A stretch of DNA of 41,631 bases from Sulfuritalea sp. (lineage in GTDB: Bacteria > Pseudomonadota > Gammaproteobacteria > Burkholderiales > Burkholderiaceae_C), in the NCBI GenBank assembly GCA_021737875.1, contig JAIPDD010000004.1:1-41631 (forward strand), given 5' to 3'. Both the position numbers and the translations under genes were made by a program. The first letter of the stretch is position 1, and every line of letters starts with the position of its first letter. This document shows, one piece after another, positions 1 through 7,050 of the stretch. Under the pieces are notes generated by a model. The model saw nothing but the letters and a program-made list of their open reading frames with translations, ran no database searches and was not told where the DNA came from.

Positions 1-169
1 CGTCGGCCCAGTTGTCGATCACCTGATCGGCCACCACCAACATGGCAGCCATCACACCGGCGAGCAAGAGCCCCGCCAAGGTGCGTGCGGCCTCCGATTT
101 GGGAGCCGTTACGGGAGTGCCCGTGAAGGATGGGGCACCTGCAAATTCAACAAAAGTAAAGCGAGACAT
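1..169 (-). CDS. Partial membrane protein of unknown function (N-terminus only)
   Basis: The first 56 codons of a leftward gene run off the window edge. The ATG at 169 is preceded by AAGGA at a 6-nt spacing. The product begins MSRFTFVEFAGAPSF, has a short polar stretch, and then one hydrophobic segment at about residues 30-48 (LAGLLLAGVMAAMLVV), so it is probably an inner-membrane protein. I do not recognise the family. It is divergent from the LysR-type regulator at 271 and shares its 101-nt upstream region, which carries two perfect inverted repeats. It is therefore a likely target of that regulator (inference). Confidence 0.6.
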   Translation of the reverse strand, partial: MSRFTFVEFAGAPSFTGTPVTAPKSEAARTLAGLLLAGVMAAMLVVADQVIDNWAD

Positions 170-196
170 CAAAGAATCCTTAAAGAATATGGCGCG

Positions 197-218
197 ATAC
201 TAGGGTTTACACTAGTAT
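197..218. promoter_or_regulatory. Inverted repeat ATACTAG-N8-CTAGTAT (candidate operator)
   Basis: This is a perfect 7-bp inverted repeat with an 8-nt spacer, between the divergent partial membrane protein and the LysR regulator. Position and symmetry suggest an operator or part of a promoter. Protein binding is inferred. Confidence 0.4.
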
Positions 219-231
219 TAGTCCACTTTAC

Positions 232-257
232 TTTGGTGATTAATACCATTCACCAAA
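232..257. promoter_or_regulatory. Inverted repeat TTTGGTGA-N10-TCACCAAA (candidate LysR operator)
   Basis: This perfect 8-bp inverted repeat with a 10-nt spacer ends 13 nt before the ATG of the LysR-type gene at 271. LysR regulators commonly bind dyads overlapping their own promoter, so autoregulation is plausible. Confidence 0.45.
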
Positions 258-270
258 TCTATACATACAC

Positions 271-1236
271 ATGCTTCCCCTCAACATCCGCACGTTTGAC
301 CTGAATTTGCTGAAAGTCTTTGATGTCGTCATGGCCGAAGGCAGCCTTACCAAAGCGGCCAACGTGCTGGCCTTAACGCAACCGGCTGTGAGCAATGCAT
401 TGCGCCGTTTGCGATTGGCACTCGATGATGAGCTGCTTGTTCGCCAAGGCCGTGGCTTGCAACCGACTGCGCGGGCATTGGCCTTGTGGCCTGCGGTTCG
501 CGAAACGCTGCAGCATTTAGAACTGACGCTGGCGCCACAAAAATTTTCTCCTGCGACCACGAACAACACCTTCGTGCTGACCTTGGCCGATGCCACCGCC
601 GCCGAACTGATGGTGGAGTTGGTGAACACCGTTACCAGCCAAGCGCCTGGCGTTTCGTTGCGCGTGGTGCCGCTGACCACACGCGACCCCAGGCGTTTGC
701 TCGAAGAGGGCCACGCCGACTTAGCGATCGGCCATTTCCCTGGCGTTTTATCGGAGCTCTCCGCGCTGACCCAAGCGGGCGGCTCACCGCGGTTTTTTCA
801 CCAGCGCCTTTTTGCCAGTGATTATGTTTGCGTGATGCGCAAAGACCATCCCTTGGCGTCGCAAACGCTCACGCTCGACGGCTACTGCCAAGCCCAGCAC
901 ACGCTGGTGAGTTTTTCAGGCCGCGCTTTTGGACTGATTGACGAGGCCCTCGCCGCCCTCAACAAAACCCGGCGCGTGGTGTTGACGGTCAACCAATTTT
1001 TTACGACGGGCAAAGTCGTTGCGCATTCTGATTTATTGGCCGTGTTGCCACGCCATTTTTTAAACGTCACCGGCTTTGAATCTCAGCTTGCCGTGCGCGA
1101 ATTACCTTTTGAGGTGGCGCCCATTCACGTCGATGCGCTTTGGCACAGCCGCCACAACCAAGACAGCGCGCACACCTGGTTTCGCGACCAAATTCAGGCC
1201 GTGGCAACCCAGGCTTTTCCTTCCCAAACCCCATAG
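271..1236 (+). CDS. LysR-family transcriptional regulator
   Basis: The 321-aa product has the usual LysR size. An N-terminal winged helix-turn-helix spans about residues 8-67 (FDLNLLKVFDVVMAEGSLTK, then TQPAVSNALRRLR). A periplasmic-binding-protein-like effector domain follows from about residue 95. The sequence shows the family but not the ligand. The TQPAVSNALRRLR recognition helix resembles the NodD/NahR/LinR-like branch. It is divergent from a membrane-protein gene, with two dyads between them. A metallophosphoesterase starts 7 nt after its stop, so the two may be co-transcribed. The ATG at 271 fits the family N-terminus. Confidence 0.88.
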   Translation: MLPLNIRTFDLNLLKVFDVVMAEGSLTKAANVLALTQPAVSNALRRLRLALDDELLVRQGRGLQPTARALALWPAVRETLQHLELTLAPQKFSPATTNNTFVLTLADATAAELMVELVNTVTSQAPGVSLRVVPLTTRDPRRLLEEGHADLAIGHFPGVLSELSALTQAGGSPRFFHQRLFASDYVCVMRKDHPLASQTLTLDGYCQAQHTLVSFSGRAFGLIDEALAALNKTRRVVLTVNQFFTTGKVVAHSDLLAVLPRHFLNVTGFESQLAVRELPFEVAPIHVDALWHSRHNQDSAHTWFRDQIQAVATQAFPSQTP

Positions 1237-1243
1237 CTGACCT

Positions 1244-2092
1244 ATGAAGTTGCAACTTTTTTCCGATCTGCATTTGGAATCTCAGCCGCAGTTTTTGTCT
1301 TCGCCACAAGCCCAGAGCGCGCCCGACGCAGACCTCTTGGTCTTGGCCGGTGACATTGGCTCCTACCAAAGCGGCTCCTTGCTCCAAGACGCTGATTTTG
1401 GTTTGGCCGGCTTCTCTCCATTGCAGGGCTGGCCCACGCCCGTCTTGTACCTGCCCGGAAACCACGAATACGACGGCATGGACTTTGACGAAGCCCACAC
1501 GCGCTTGCGCGAAACCTGCAAACGCTTAGGCATGGTGTGGTTGGAGCGCGAAGTGTGGCTGGCACCCTGGACCGACCGGGCAGGCAAACCCGTGCGCTTT
1601 ATTGGAACCACGCTGTGGACGGACTTTGATGCCTTGTGCCCCGACACACCCCATTCACCTTCGCAGCTCACCCAACAACTCAAAGCCCGTGACAAAGCCT
1701 TTCGCGCAGCGAATTTTTACCTCAAAAAAACCAACACCACCAGAAACGGTTTGCCTTTTTTAGCGCAAGAGGTACGCGAACATGCACTGCAATGCCAAGC
1801 GTGGCTGCGCCAGGCCTTGGCCCAGCCCTTTGACGGAACAACGGTGGTTGTCACCCACTTTGCGCCTAGCGTGCGCAGTGCCGATCCGCGCTACGGCTTG
1901 GTGCCGGGAACGGCAGGGTTTTGTAATGCGCTCGATGATTTGCTGGCGCACGCGCAGCTGTGGTTGCATGGCCATTTGCATTCGCCGCAAGACTATGTGC
2001 ACCAGGGATGCCGCGTGGTCGCCAACCCCTTGGGCTATGCACGAAAAAACGAACAGGCCTTTTTTCGGGCCGGCGCAACGATAGAAATTTAG
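1244..2092 (+). CDS. Calcineurin-like metallophosphoesterase
   Basis: The 282-aa product carries the full set of metallophosphoesterase metal-binding blocks in order: FSDLHLE near residue 6, LAGDIG near residue 34, the catalytic GNHEYD near residue 72, VTHFAP near residue 205 and the C-terminal GHLH near residue 242. These ligate the two-metal centre that hydrolyses phosphoesters. The natural substrate cannot be read from sequence. No signal peptide is seen, so it is probably cytosolic. It starts 7 nt after the LysR gene without a strong ribosome-binding site, which fits translation coupled to the upstream gene. It is convergent with the TetR gene that follows. Confidence 0.85.
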   Translation: MKLQLFSDLHLESQPQFLSSPQAQSAPDADLLVLAGDIGSYQSGSLLQDADFGLAGFSPLQGWPTPVLYLPGNHEYDGMDFDEAHTRLRETCKRLGMVWLEREVWLAPWTDRAGKPVRFIGTTLWTDFDALCPDTPHSPSQLTQQLKARDKAFRAANFYLKKTNTTRNGLPFLAQEVREHALQCQAWLRQALAQPFDGTTVVVTHFAPSVRSADPRYGLVPGTAGFCNALDDLLAHAQLWLHGHLHSPQDYVHQGCRVVANPLGYARKNEQAFFRAGATIEI

Positions 2093-2109
2093 CGCAGGCT
2101 TGGTGCCCC

Positions 2110-2724
2110 TTAACGCGCAGCGAGTCCTTCAAAACAGCTGCACATGACCAGGTCAATGATTTGGGCGTCCTCGTGTTGGCCGCCCATTTTTAAGAACTCC
2201 AACACCGGATCACACGCACGGGCGTACAAGGTGTACAGCACGGCAATGGCGGGCAGCTGGGGGTTGATTTGCCCCTGGGCTTGGGCGGCTTCAATCCAAG
2301 CGCCAAGCCGGTCACTCACCTCGATCAGCCCGTCCATATAGGCTTTGTCGGCGATCAACTTGGCCCGCAAGGTGGAGTTTTGGCTGGGCAGGTTGGGCAT
2401 TTCGCCTTTGAGCTTGAGCTCCATGGTCCAGCGCGCTACGGTGCGCAGCTGCGCCATGGCCGACTGCGCTGGCAGCGCTCCAATGTAGTCTTGGGCCCGA
2501 CGCATGAGTTGCACCATCGCCGCCGCTGCGAGGTCTTCTTTGCTGGGAAAGTGTTTGTACAAACTGGCTTTGGCAATGCCCACACTAGCGGCCACTTCGT
2601 CCACCGTCATGGCTTCAAACCCTTTTTCGGCGAGCAAGCGACTGGCCGTTTTGATGATCGCGTCTTCGCGCGCCTGCAACATCTGGGCTTTGAAAGACAC
2701 TTTAGGTTGCAGCGTGGAAGTCAT
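2110..2724 (-). CDS. TetR/AcrR-family transcriptional regulator
   Basis: The 204-aa protein has a typical TetR helix-turn-helix at about residues 16-65. It reads IIKTASRLLAEKGFEAMTVD, then VAASVGIAKASLYKHFPSKE, which is the classic K-x-[ST]-LYKHF-x-[ST]-K-E signature. The C-terminal part is helical and presumably holds the ligand pocket and dimer interface. It lies 47 nt downstream of the ArgP-like gene on the same strand and is convergent with the metallophosphoesterase. Target and ligand are unknown. The general resemblance is to repressors of efflux or fatty-acid/aromatic genes, but nothing in the neighbourhood identifies the regulon. Confidence 0.85.
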   Translation of the reverse strand: MTSTLQPKVSFKAQMLQAREDAIIKTASRLLAEKGFEAMTVDEVAASVGIAKASLYKHFPSKEDLAAAAMVQLMRRAQDYIGALPAQSAMAQLRTVARWTMELKLKGEMPNLPSQNSTLRAKLIADKAYMDGLIEVSDRLGAWIEAAQAQGQINPQLPAIAVLYTLYARACDPVLEFLKMGGQHEDAQIIDLVMCSCFEGLAAR

Positions 2725-2771
2725 GCGTGAATTTTAGCCCTTTGCTCTTTAAAGTATGGGCACCGGTTTTT

Positions 2772-3689
2772 TTATGACTCTGCCGTATTTTTCGCGAACG
2801 CTTGTTCTGCCGCACCGACCAAGGCCGCGCTCAGGCGGTCGATCACTTGCGAGTCGAGGTTCCAGCAGTGCCAGTACAAATCGACCGGTAAGGAGTGCAC
2901 CGGTGCCAGATTCACCAGGTCACCCGCATCCAAATACGTTTGAACGCGCAGCCGCGGCAACACCGCCGCCCCCCAGCCAGACAAAGCGGCCCGCAATTGC
3001 CCGTCTGCGCTTGGAACAAAGCGCTGGTTCAAAGCCACCCGCTTAAGCCCCAAAGCGCGCCCCACAAATTCTGCAGGCCCGTCGTCTTTGCGGTTGAAAG
3101 CGACAAAAGCAAGATCGCGGAAATTGTGGGGCGTGAGGCCTTGCGGGCAATGCGCTTGCGCGTAACTGCTGCTGGCCACGGCCACGTAATGCATCGCACC
3201 CAAGGGCACGACCTTGCACCCCCGCAAGGCCTGCTTAAGCGTTGTCACACAGCCCAGAACCAGGCCTTCGCGCAGCCAGTCGTGGGTAAAGTCTTGGTCG
3301 TCGGTGATGATTTCCAAAGGCAAGCCTGCATGGATCAGCGGATCCAAGGCCCCCAAGGCCCAGGTGGCAATGCTGTCGGCGTTGATTGCGATAGAGACCC
3401 GGTCCTCCTCTTTGCTCGCGCCAGGGGCCAGGTCTTTTAAATCGGTTTCCAAATCAGCCCGCAGCAAACGCATTTGCATCGCGTGCTTGATCAACAAACG
3501 CCCGGCGCCGGTGGGTTTGACAGGGCGACTGCGCACCAACAGCACCGTTCCCACTTGGGCCTCTAAGGCCCGCAAGCGTTGCGACACCGCCGACTGCGTA
3601 ATCGACAAACGCACCGCCGCGCGTTCAAACCCGCCTTGCTCCACAATGGTGGCCAGGCACTCTAAGGCGTCAGAATCGTAATTTCGCAT
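2772..3689 (-). CDS. argP: ArgP/LysG-type LysR regulator
   Basis: I place the start at the ATG at 3689 (305 aa, N-terminus MRNYDSDALECLATIVEQGG). An upstream in-frame TTG at 3707 is less likely. The helix-turn-helix block GFERAAVRLSITQSAVSQRL is characteristic of ArgP (IciA), the lysine/arginine-responsive LysR regulator that in known cases controls basic-amino-acid exporters. Here the divergent neighbour is a D-amino-acid dehydrogenase rather than an ArgO/LysE exporter, so its target may have changed (inference). The 85-nt intergenic region holds a TAGT-N9-ACTA dyad directly upstream of the start codon. Confidence 0.82.
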   Translation of the reverse strand: MRNYDSDALECLATIVEQGGFERAAVRLSITQSAVSQRLRALEAQVGTVLLVRSRPVKPTGAGRLLIKHAMQMRLLRADLETDLKDLAPGASKEEDRVSIAINADSIATWALGALDPLIHAGLPLEIITDDQDFTHDWLREGLVLGCVTTLKQALRGCKVVPLGAMHYVAVASSSYAQAHCPQGLTPHNFRDLAFVAFNRKDDGPAEFVGRALGLKRVALNQRFVPSADGQLRAALSGWGAAVLPRLRVQTYLDAGDLVNLAPVHSLPVDLYWHCWNLDSQVIDRLSAALVGAAEQAFAKNTAES

Positions 3690-3694
3690 GGCCC

Positions 3695-3711
3695 TAGTAT
3701 TAACCAAACTA
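3695..3711. promoter_or_regulatory. TAGT-N9-ACTA dyad (candidate ArgP operator)
   Basis: This 17-bp dyad contains the T-N11-A spacing typical of LysR-type boxes. It lies 5 nt upstream of the ArgP-like start codon, between the divergent argP-like and dadA genes. Autoregulation or control of dadA is inferred. Confidence 0.35.
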
Positions 3712-3774
3712 ATGTTTTCGCAAAGAAGGTGATTTTGCTGTTACAAATCCCCCCTATCCGTCACACTGCCCTCT

Positions 3775-5061
3775 ATGAAAATTATTGTTGTAGGCGCCGG
3801 CATCATCGGCATCAGCACCGCTTGGCATTTGGCTGAGCGCGGCCATGCGGTGACGGTCATTGAGCGCCAAAGTGACGCCGCCATGGAGACCAGTTTTGCC
3901 AACGCGGGGCAAATTTCTGTGAGCTACTGTGAGCCTTGGGCCAACCGCGAAGCGCCTTGGAAGGCCTTGAAGTGGATGTTTAGCAAAGAGGCACCTTTGT
4001 TGTTTCGCCCCCAAAATCCGCTGGGCGAAGGTTGGCGCCAATACCGCTGGGGTTTGCAATTTTTAGCCAATTGCAACGACCATGCGTTTGAGCGCAATGT
4101 GCAGCAACTCGTCGCGCTTGGCGCCTACAGCCACCGCGCGCTCAAGGACATCATTACTGCCACAGGCATTGACTTTCAACGCGTTGAGCGCGGCATTGCC
4201 CATTACTACAGCGACGAAGTCTCGTTTGAATCCGCCGCTAAAGCCGCGGCCTTGATGGGTAAGTACGGTGTGGACCGCAAAGTCATCAGCCGCGAAGAGC
4301 TGTTAACTATTGAGCCTTCGCTGAAAAATTTTGCACACAAAATTGTCGGTGGAACATTCACCGCCAGTGACGAGTCCGGCGATGCCATGGTGTTCACCCA
4401 GGCCTTGGCACAACGCTGTGCTGCGCGCGGTGTCACGTTTTTATACAAGCAGGCGATCGAAGGGATTGCGCGCAATCACCAAGGCCAACCCACCGTCACG
4501 TTACAAGGCACAGGCCAAACGCTCAGCGCAGACCATGTGGTGGTGGCTTGCGGGTCGTACAGCGCGCCCTTGCTGCGTGGCGCAGGTATTGATTTGCCCA
4601 TTTACCCGGGCAAAGGCTACAGCGCCACCTTCGACATTCTCAAGCCCCACGATGCGCCCATGGTCTCCACCATTGACGACGCAAAAAAAATCGCCATCAC
4701 CCGCTTAGGCGATCAAATCCGCGTAGCCGGCACCATCGAGGTCGGCGGCTACAACCTCACGCTCGAGAGCCCTTTGGCGCGCGCGCGCTGCCATATGCTG
4801 TCTAAGCGCGTAGAAGAAGTGTGGCCTGGCATGTGCGACACCCGCACTGAAGAACAAGGCGGCAACCCGCGCTACTGGACGGGTTTGCGCCCCGCCACGC
4901 CCACCAACATTCCCTTTATTGGTCAAACCAAAATCAAAGGCCTGTGGGTCAACGCAGGCCACGGCACCTTGGGTTGGACCCATGGCGCAGGCTCAGGCAA
5001 AGCCTTGGCCGAGCTGATCTGTGGCGAGTCCCCTGCGATGGCATTTAAGTTTATGGCGTAA
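3775..5061 (+). CDS. dadA: D-amino-acid dehydrogenase (FAD), small-subunit type
   Basis: The 428-aa protein matches DadA in length and architecture. It opens with the FAD Rossmann motif VVGAGIIGISTAWHLAERG (residues 5-23) and the acidic ribose-binding ERQSDAA. The family block ETSFANAGQISVSYCEPWAN follows at about residues 39-58. The C-terminus carries GLRPATPTNIPFIG and the NAGHGTLGWTHGAGSGKALA motif. DadA oxidatively deaminates D-amino acids to 2-oxo acids and passes electrons to the quinone pool from the cytoplasmic face of the inner membrane. No alanine racemase is adjacent. It is divergent from the ArgP-like regulator, so lysine- or arginine-linked control is possible. It ends 9 nt from the convergent AT-rich gene. 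Confidence 0.92.
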   Translation: MKIIVVGAGIIGISTAWHLAERGHAVTVIERQSDAAMETSFANAGQISVSYCEPWANREAPWKALKWMFSKEAPLLFRPQNPLGEGWRQYRWGLQFLANCNDHAFERNVQQLVALGAYSHRALKDIITATGIDFQRVERGIAHYYSDEVSFESAAKAAALMGKYGVDRKVISREELLTIEPSLKNFAHKIVGGTFTASDESGDAMVFTQALAQRCAARGVTFLYKQAIEGIARNHQGQPTVTLQGTGQTLSADHVVVACGSYSAPLLRGAGIDLPIYPGKGYSATFDILKPHDAPMVSTIDDAKKIAITRLGDQIRVAGTIEVGGYNLTLESPLARARCHMLSKRVEEVWPGMCDTRTEEQGGNPRYWTGLRPATPTNIPFIGQTKIKGLWVNAGHGTLGWTHGAGSGKALAELICGESPAMAFKFMA

Positions 5062-5070
5062 TTCGTTACC

Positions 5071-5868
5071 CTAGCTGCTTAGGAATAACCTTACGAACCA
5101 CGTATATATATTGCAATAAATATAGGCTTCAATTCTTTTTGCAATTTTAACTTTGTGAAAACTTTCGCTTGCGTGGATACCATTTGAACGAACTCGGCTT
5201 GCTCGTACAAATGTTGTTTGTAATTTTACGGCTCCATGCATTAGTGCAAACATCAGTAATCTCTCGCTATGCAAAGGGCGTTTGTTTTTTAAACAAAAAT
5301 CAATCGCCTTTGTAATTCGCAATCCATAGGCCTTGTAGGCTAGCCTTCCACAGGCTGAAAATCGATCATTTAATCCACCGCTCCATTGCCAACTTGGGAT
5401 CACGACCGATTCGGAATCCACCGTTTTTTTCCATAAAGAAATTGGAAGAGCATCATGGAACAACATGTCAGGTCTAGCGTAAATTATTAAATCAAAATCT
5501 CCTTTGCTCTCGATTGCGTGAGTAACTCGCTCCAAAGATATTAATTGACGCAAAATATTACGCAAGGACTGGCCCGTATCCTCCCAAGCATTACCATAAG
5601 GCAACAACGCTGATAAGTAATACTCCTCCAGTTCATTGCTAATATCTTCAATTATTACCGTATCAGCATTCAACAACTTCCACTCGTTTATATTTAACTC
5701 CCCGACTTCCTGCGTTCGGGGGTTATCTATGTATTTTTGCTCAAAAAAATGACAAAATACAGTTGTTTCTCCTTCAAGCTTAGCTGGCTCAATTATATTT
5801 TTTTGAATGCTTTGCGCTGTAAAACTCAAAGAACGCGTAATACCATAAAAAGCAATTGCGATTCTCAT
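5071..5868 (-). CDS. AT-rich orphan gene, glycosyltransferase-like hypothetical
   Basis: The 265-aa product is of uncertain function. It begins MRIAIAFYGITRSL and carries DLIIYARPDMLFHD at about residues 128-141, followed by a W-rich SWQWSGGLNDRFSACGRLAY block. This pattern resembles bacterial surface-polysaccharide proteins distantly related to nucleotide-sugar glycosyltransferases, where the R-x-D part would mimic a DxD site. I infer this from pattern alone. Base composition is far below its neighbours (many 60-nt stretches near 30-40% GC), and isoleucine, asparagine and AAA codons abound, which suggests recent horizontal acquisition. Its ATG overlaps the TGA of a 35-codon upstream reading frame (ATGA), so translation is probably coupled. 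Confidence 0.6.
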   Translation of the reverse strand: MRIAIAFYGITRSLSFTAQSIQKNIIEPAKLEGETTVFCHFFEQKYIDNPRTQEVGELNINEWKLLNADTVIIEDISNELEEYYLSALLPYGNAWEDTGQSLRNILRQLISLERVTHAIESKGDFDLIIYARPDMLFHDALPISLWKKTVDSESVVIPSWQWSGGLNDRFSACGRLAYKAYGLRITKAIDFCLKNKRPLHSERLLMFALMHGAVKLQTTFVRASRVRSNGIHASESFHKVKIAKRIEAYIYCNIYTWFVRLFLSS

Positions 5869-5972
5869 TTTACCGCTCGTTGTTGTTGCAAAAGGTATGA
5901 CTTTCTTCTTTGAAATCGAATTGCTCTTCTAAAACTTAGTATTGATTTACCTAAGGTTTTTTTAGTCTCCAT
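5865..5972 (-). CDS. Small basic 35-aa ORF coupled to the AT-rich gene
   Basis: An ATG at 5972, preceded by AGGCG at a 4-nt spacing, opens a 35-codon frame (starts METKKTLGKSILSFRR, ends LLQQQRAVK). Its TGA overlaps the ATG of the 265-aa gene in the form ATGA. The product is strongly basic (about 11 Lys/Arg) and lacks a membrane segment. It could be a real small protein, a leader peptide that couples translation, or the decayed end of a transferred gene. Its A+T richness matches the downstream gene, so both probably arrived together. I do not recognise the sequence. Confidence 0.4.
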   Translation of the reverse strand: METKKTLGKSILSFRRAIRFQRRKSYLLQQQRAVK

Positions 5973-6006
5973 TTGACGCCTTTTATATATTGCTTGGATT
6001 AAATTT

Positions 6007-6948
6007 TCACATATGTGATTTTTCTAAAAACCCCAAAAAAGCCCTAGTCGCTCGATTCGCCTGGGGCGAGCGGCGGGTGATCGCAAAAAAATCACAATCG
6101 TATTGAAACAGCTCGGGTTTGACGGCCTGCATTTTTCCGGCAGTAACAAAGCTCTGTGCGTAATGGTCTGGCAGGAAGCCTAAATAGCGGCCCGACAAAA
6201 TAAACGTAGCGATCGACTCTTGATCAAAGCCGGTGGCCGCGCGCGTCAGGTTCAAGCGTTGGCTCACTTGCAAATTAGGCGAGTGGTAACCCAGGCCGGC
6301 AAAAGGCTGGGCGCGCACCGCGTCCCAATCGAGCGCGCCATGGTGGGCGCCAAAAAACGCATGGCCTGCGCCGCAGTACAAGAGCATGCTTTCGCCAAAC
6401 AAGGGCGAGTAGGTCAAGGTATCGGAGTTGCGATGGCCCGGAATAATGCCCAAATGAAACTGGCCGTCAAGCACGCCGCGCTCAATGCCGTTGAGGGTGG
6501 CGACGTGCAGGTTGAGGCCGACATCGGGCGCGCGCTTGGAAAACAGCGCGATCGCTTGCGAAATTTTGGCCTGCGGGTTGCTCACTGTTTTGTCAAACAC
6601 CGCCACTTGCAACTGCCCGCCCATGCGCTGGTGGATTTCATCGACACTGCTTCGAAACGCATCGGTGGCCGCCAAGAGTTGGGTGGTTTGGGCATATATT
6701 TTTTGCCCTTCGGCGGTCAGCGCAAAACCGGCACGCCCCCTGCGGCACAACACCAGCCCCAAACGGGTTTCCAAATCTTTGATGTGGCGGCTCACGGTGG
6801 ACGTGCCAATGTTGAGCTCCAACTCCGCCGCTGCCATGCCGCCACAGTCCACCACCGCTCTAAAGACGCGCAGCAAGCGCAAATCCATGTCACTGAATTG
6901 ACCCAGCGCGGAGCGAACCGGGGCAGGGGAGGCGTTTGATAGTTTCAT
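6007..6948 (-). CDS. LysR-family regulator of the aminotransferase/mmsA locus
   Basis: The 313-aa LysR protein has its helix-turn-helix at about residues 21-80 (MDLRLLRVFRAVVDCGGMAA, then GTSTVSRHIKDLETRLG) and an effector-binding domain after residue 105. It is divergent from the omega-amino-acid aminotransferase across 102 nt that contain an LTTR-type dyad, so it probably controls aminotransferase-mmsA expression, perhaps in response to beta-alanine or a related amine (inference). A second methionine at residue 21 is a possible later start. The ATG at 6948 is kept because LysR proteins often carry a short N-terminal extension. Confidence 0.87.
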   Translation of the reverse strand: MKLSNASPAPVRSALGQFSDMDLRLLRVFRAVVDCGGMAAAELELNIGTSTVSRHIKDLETRLGLVLCRRGRAGFALTAEGQKIYAQTTQLLAATDAFRSSVDEIHQRMGGQLQVAVFDKTVSNPQAKISQAIALFSKRAPDVGLNLHVATLNGIERGVLDGQFHLGIIPGHRNSDTLTYSPLFGESMLLYCGAGHAFFGAHHGALDWDAVRAQPFAGLGYHSPNLQVSQRLNLTRAATGFDQESIATFILSGRYLGFLPDHYAQSFVTAGKMQAVKPELFQYDCDFFAITRRSPQANRATRAFLGFLEKSHM

Positions 6949-6971
6949 AAACTTGCAACTAAATAGTGATA

Positions 6972-6990
6972 ACTCTCACTTTGCGAGAGT
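6972..6990. promoter_or_regulatory. LTTR box ACTCTC-N7-GAGAGT
   Basis: This perfect 6-bp inverted repeat with a 7-nt spacer includes the T-N11-A signature (T6976/A6988). It lies between the LysR gene and the aminotransferase. A CACC-N6-GGTG dyad at 7000-7013 may be a second, activation-proximal half. Confidence 0.5.
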
Positions 6991-7050
6991 AACAGAAATC
7001 ACCACAATAGGTGTTTTGTCACTTCCACTCGACCCACACTGGAGAAACCT

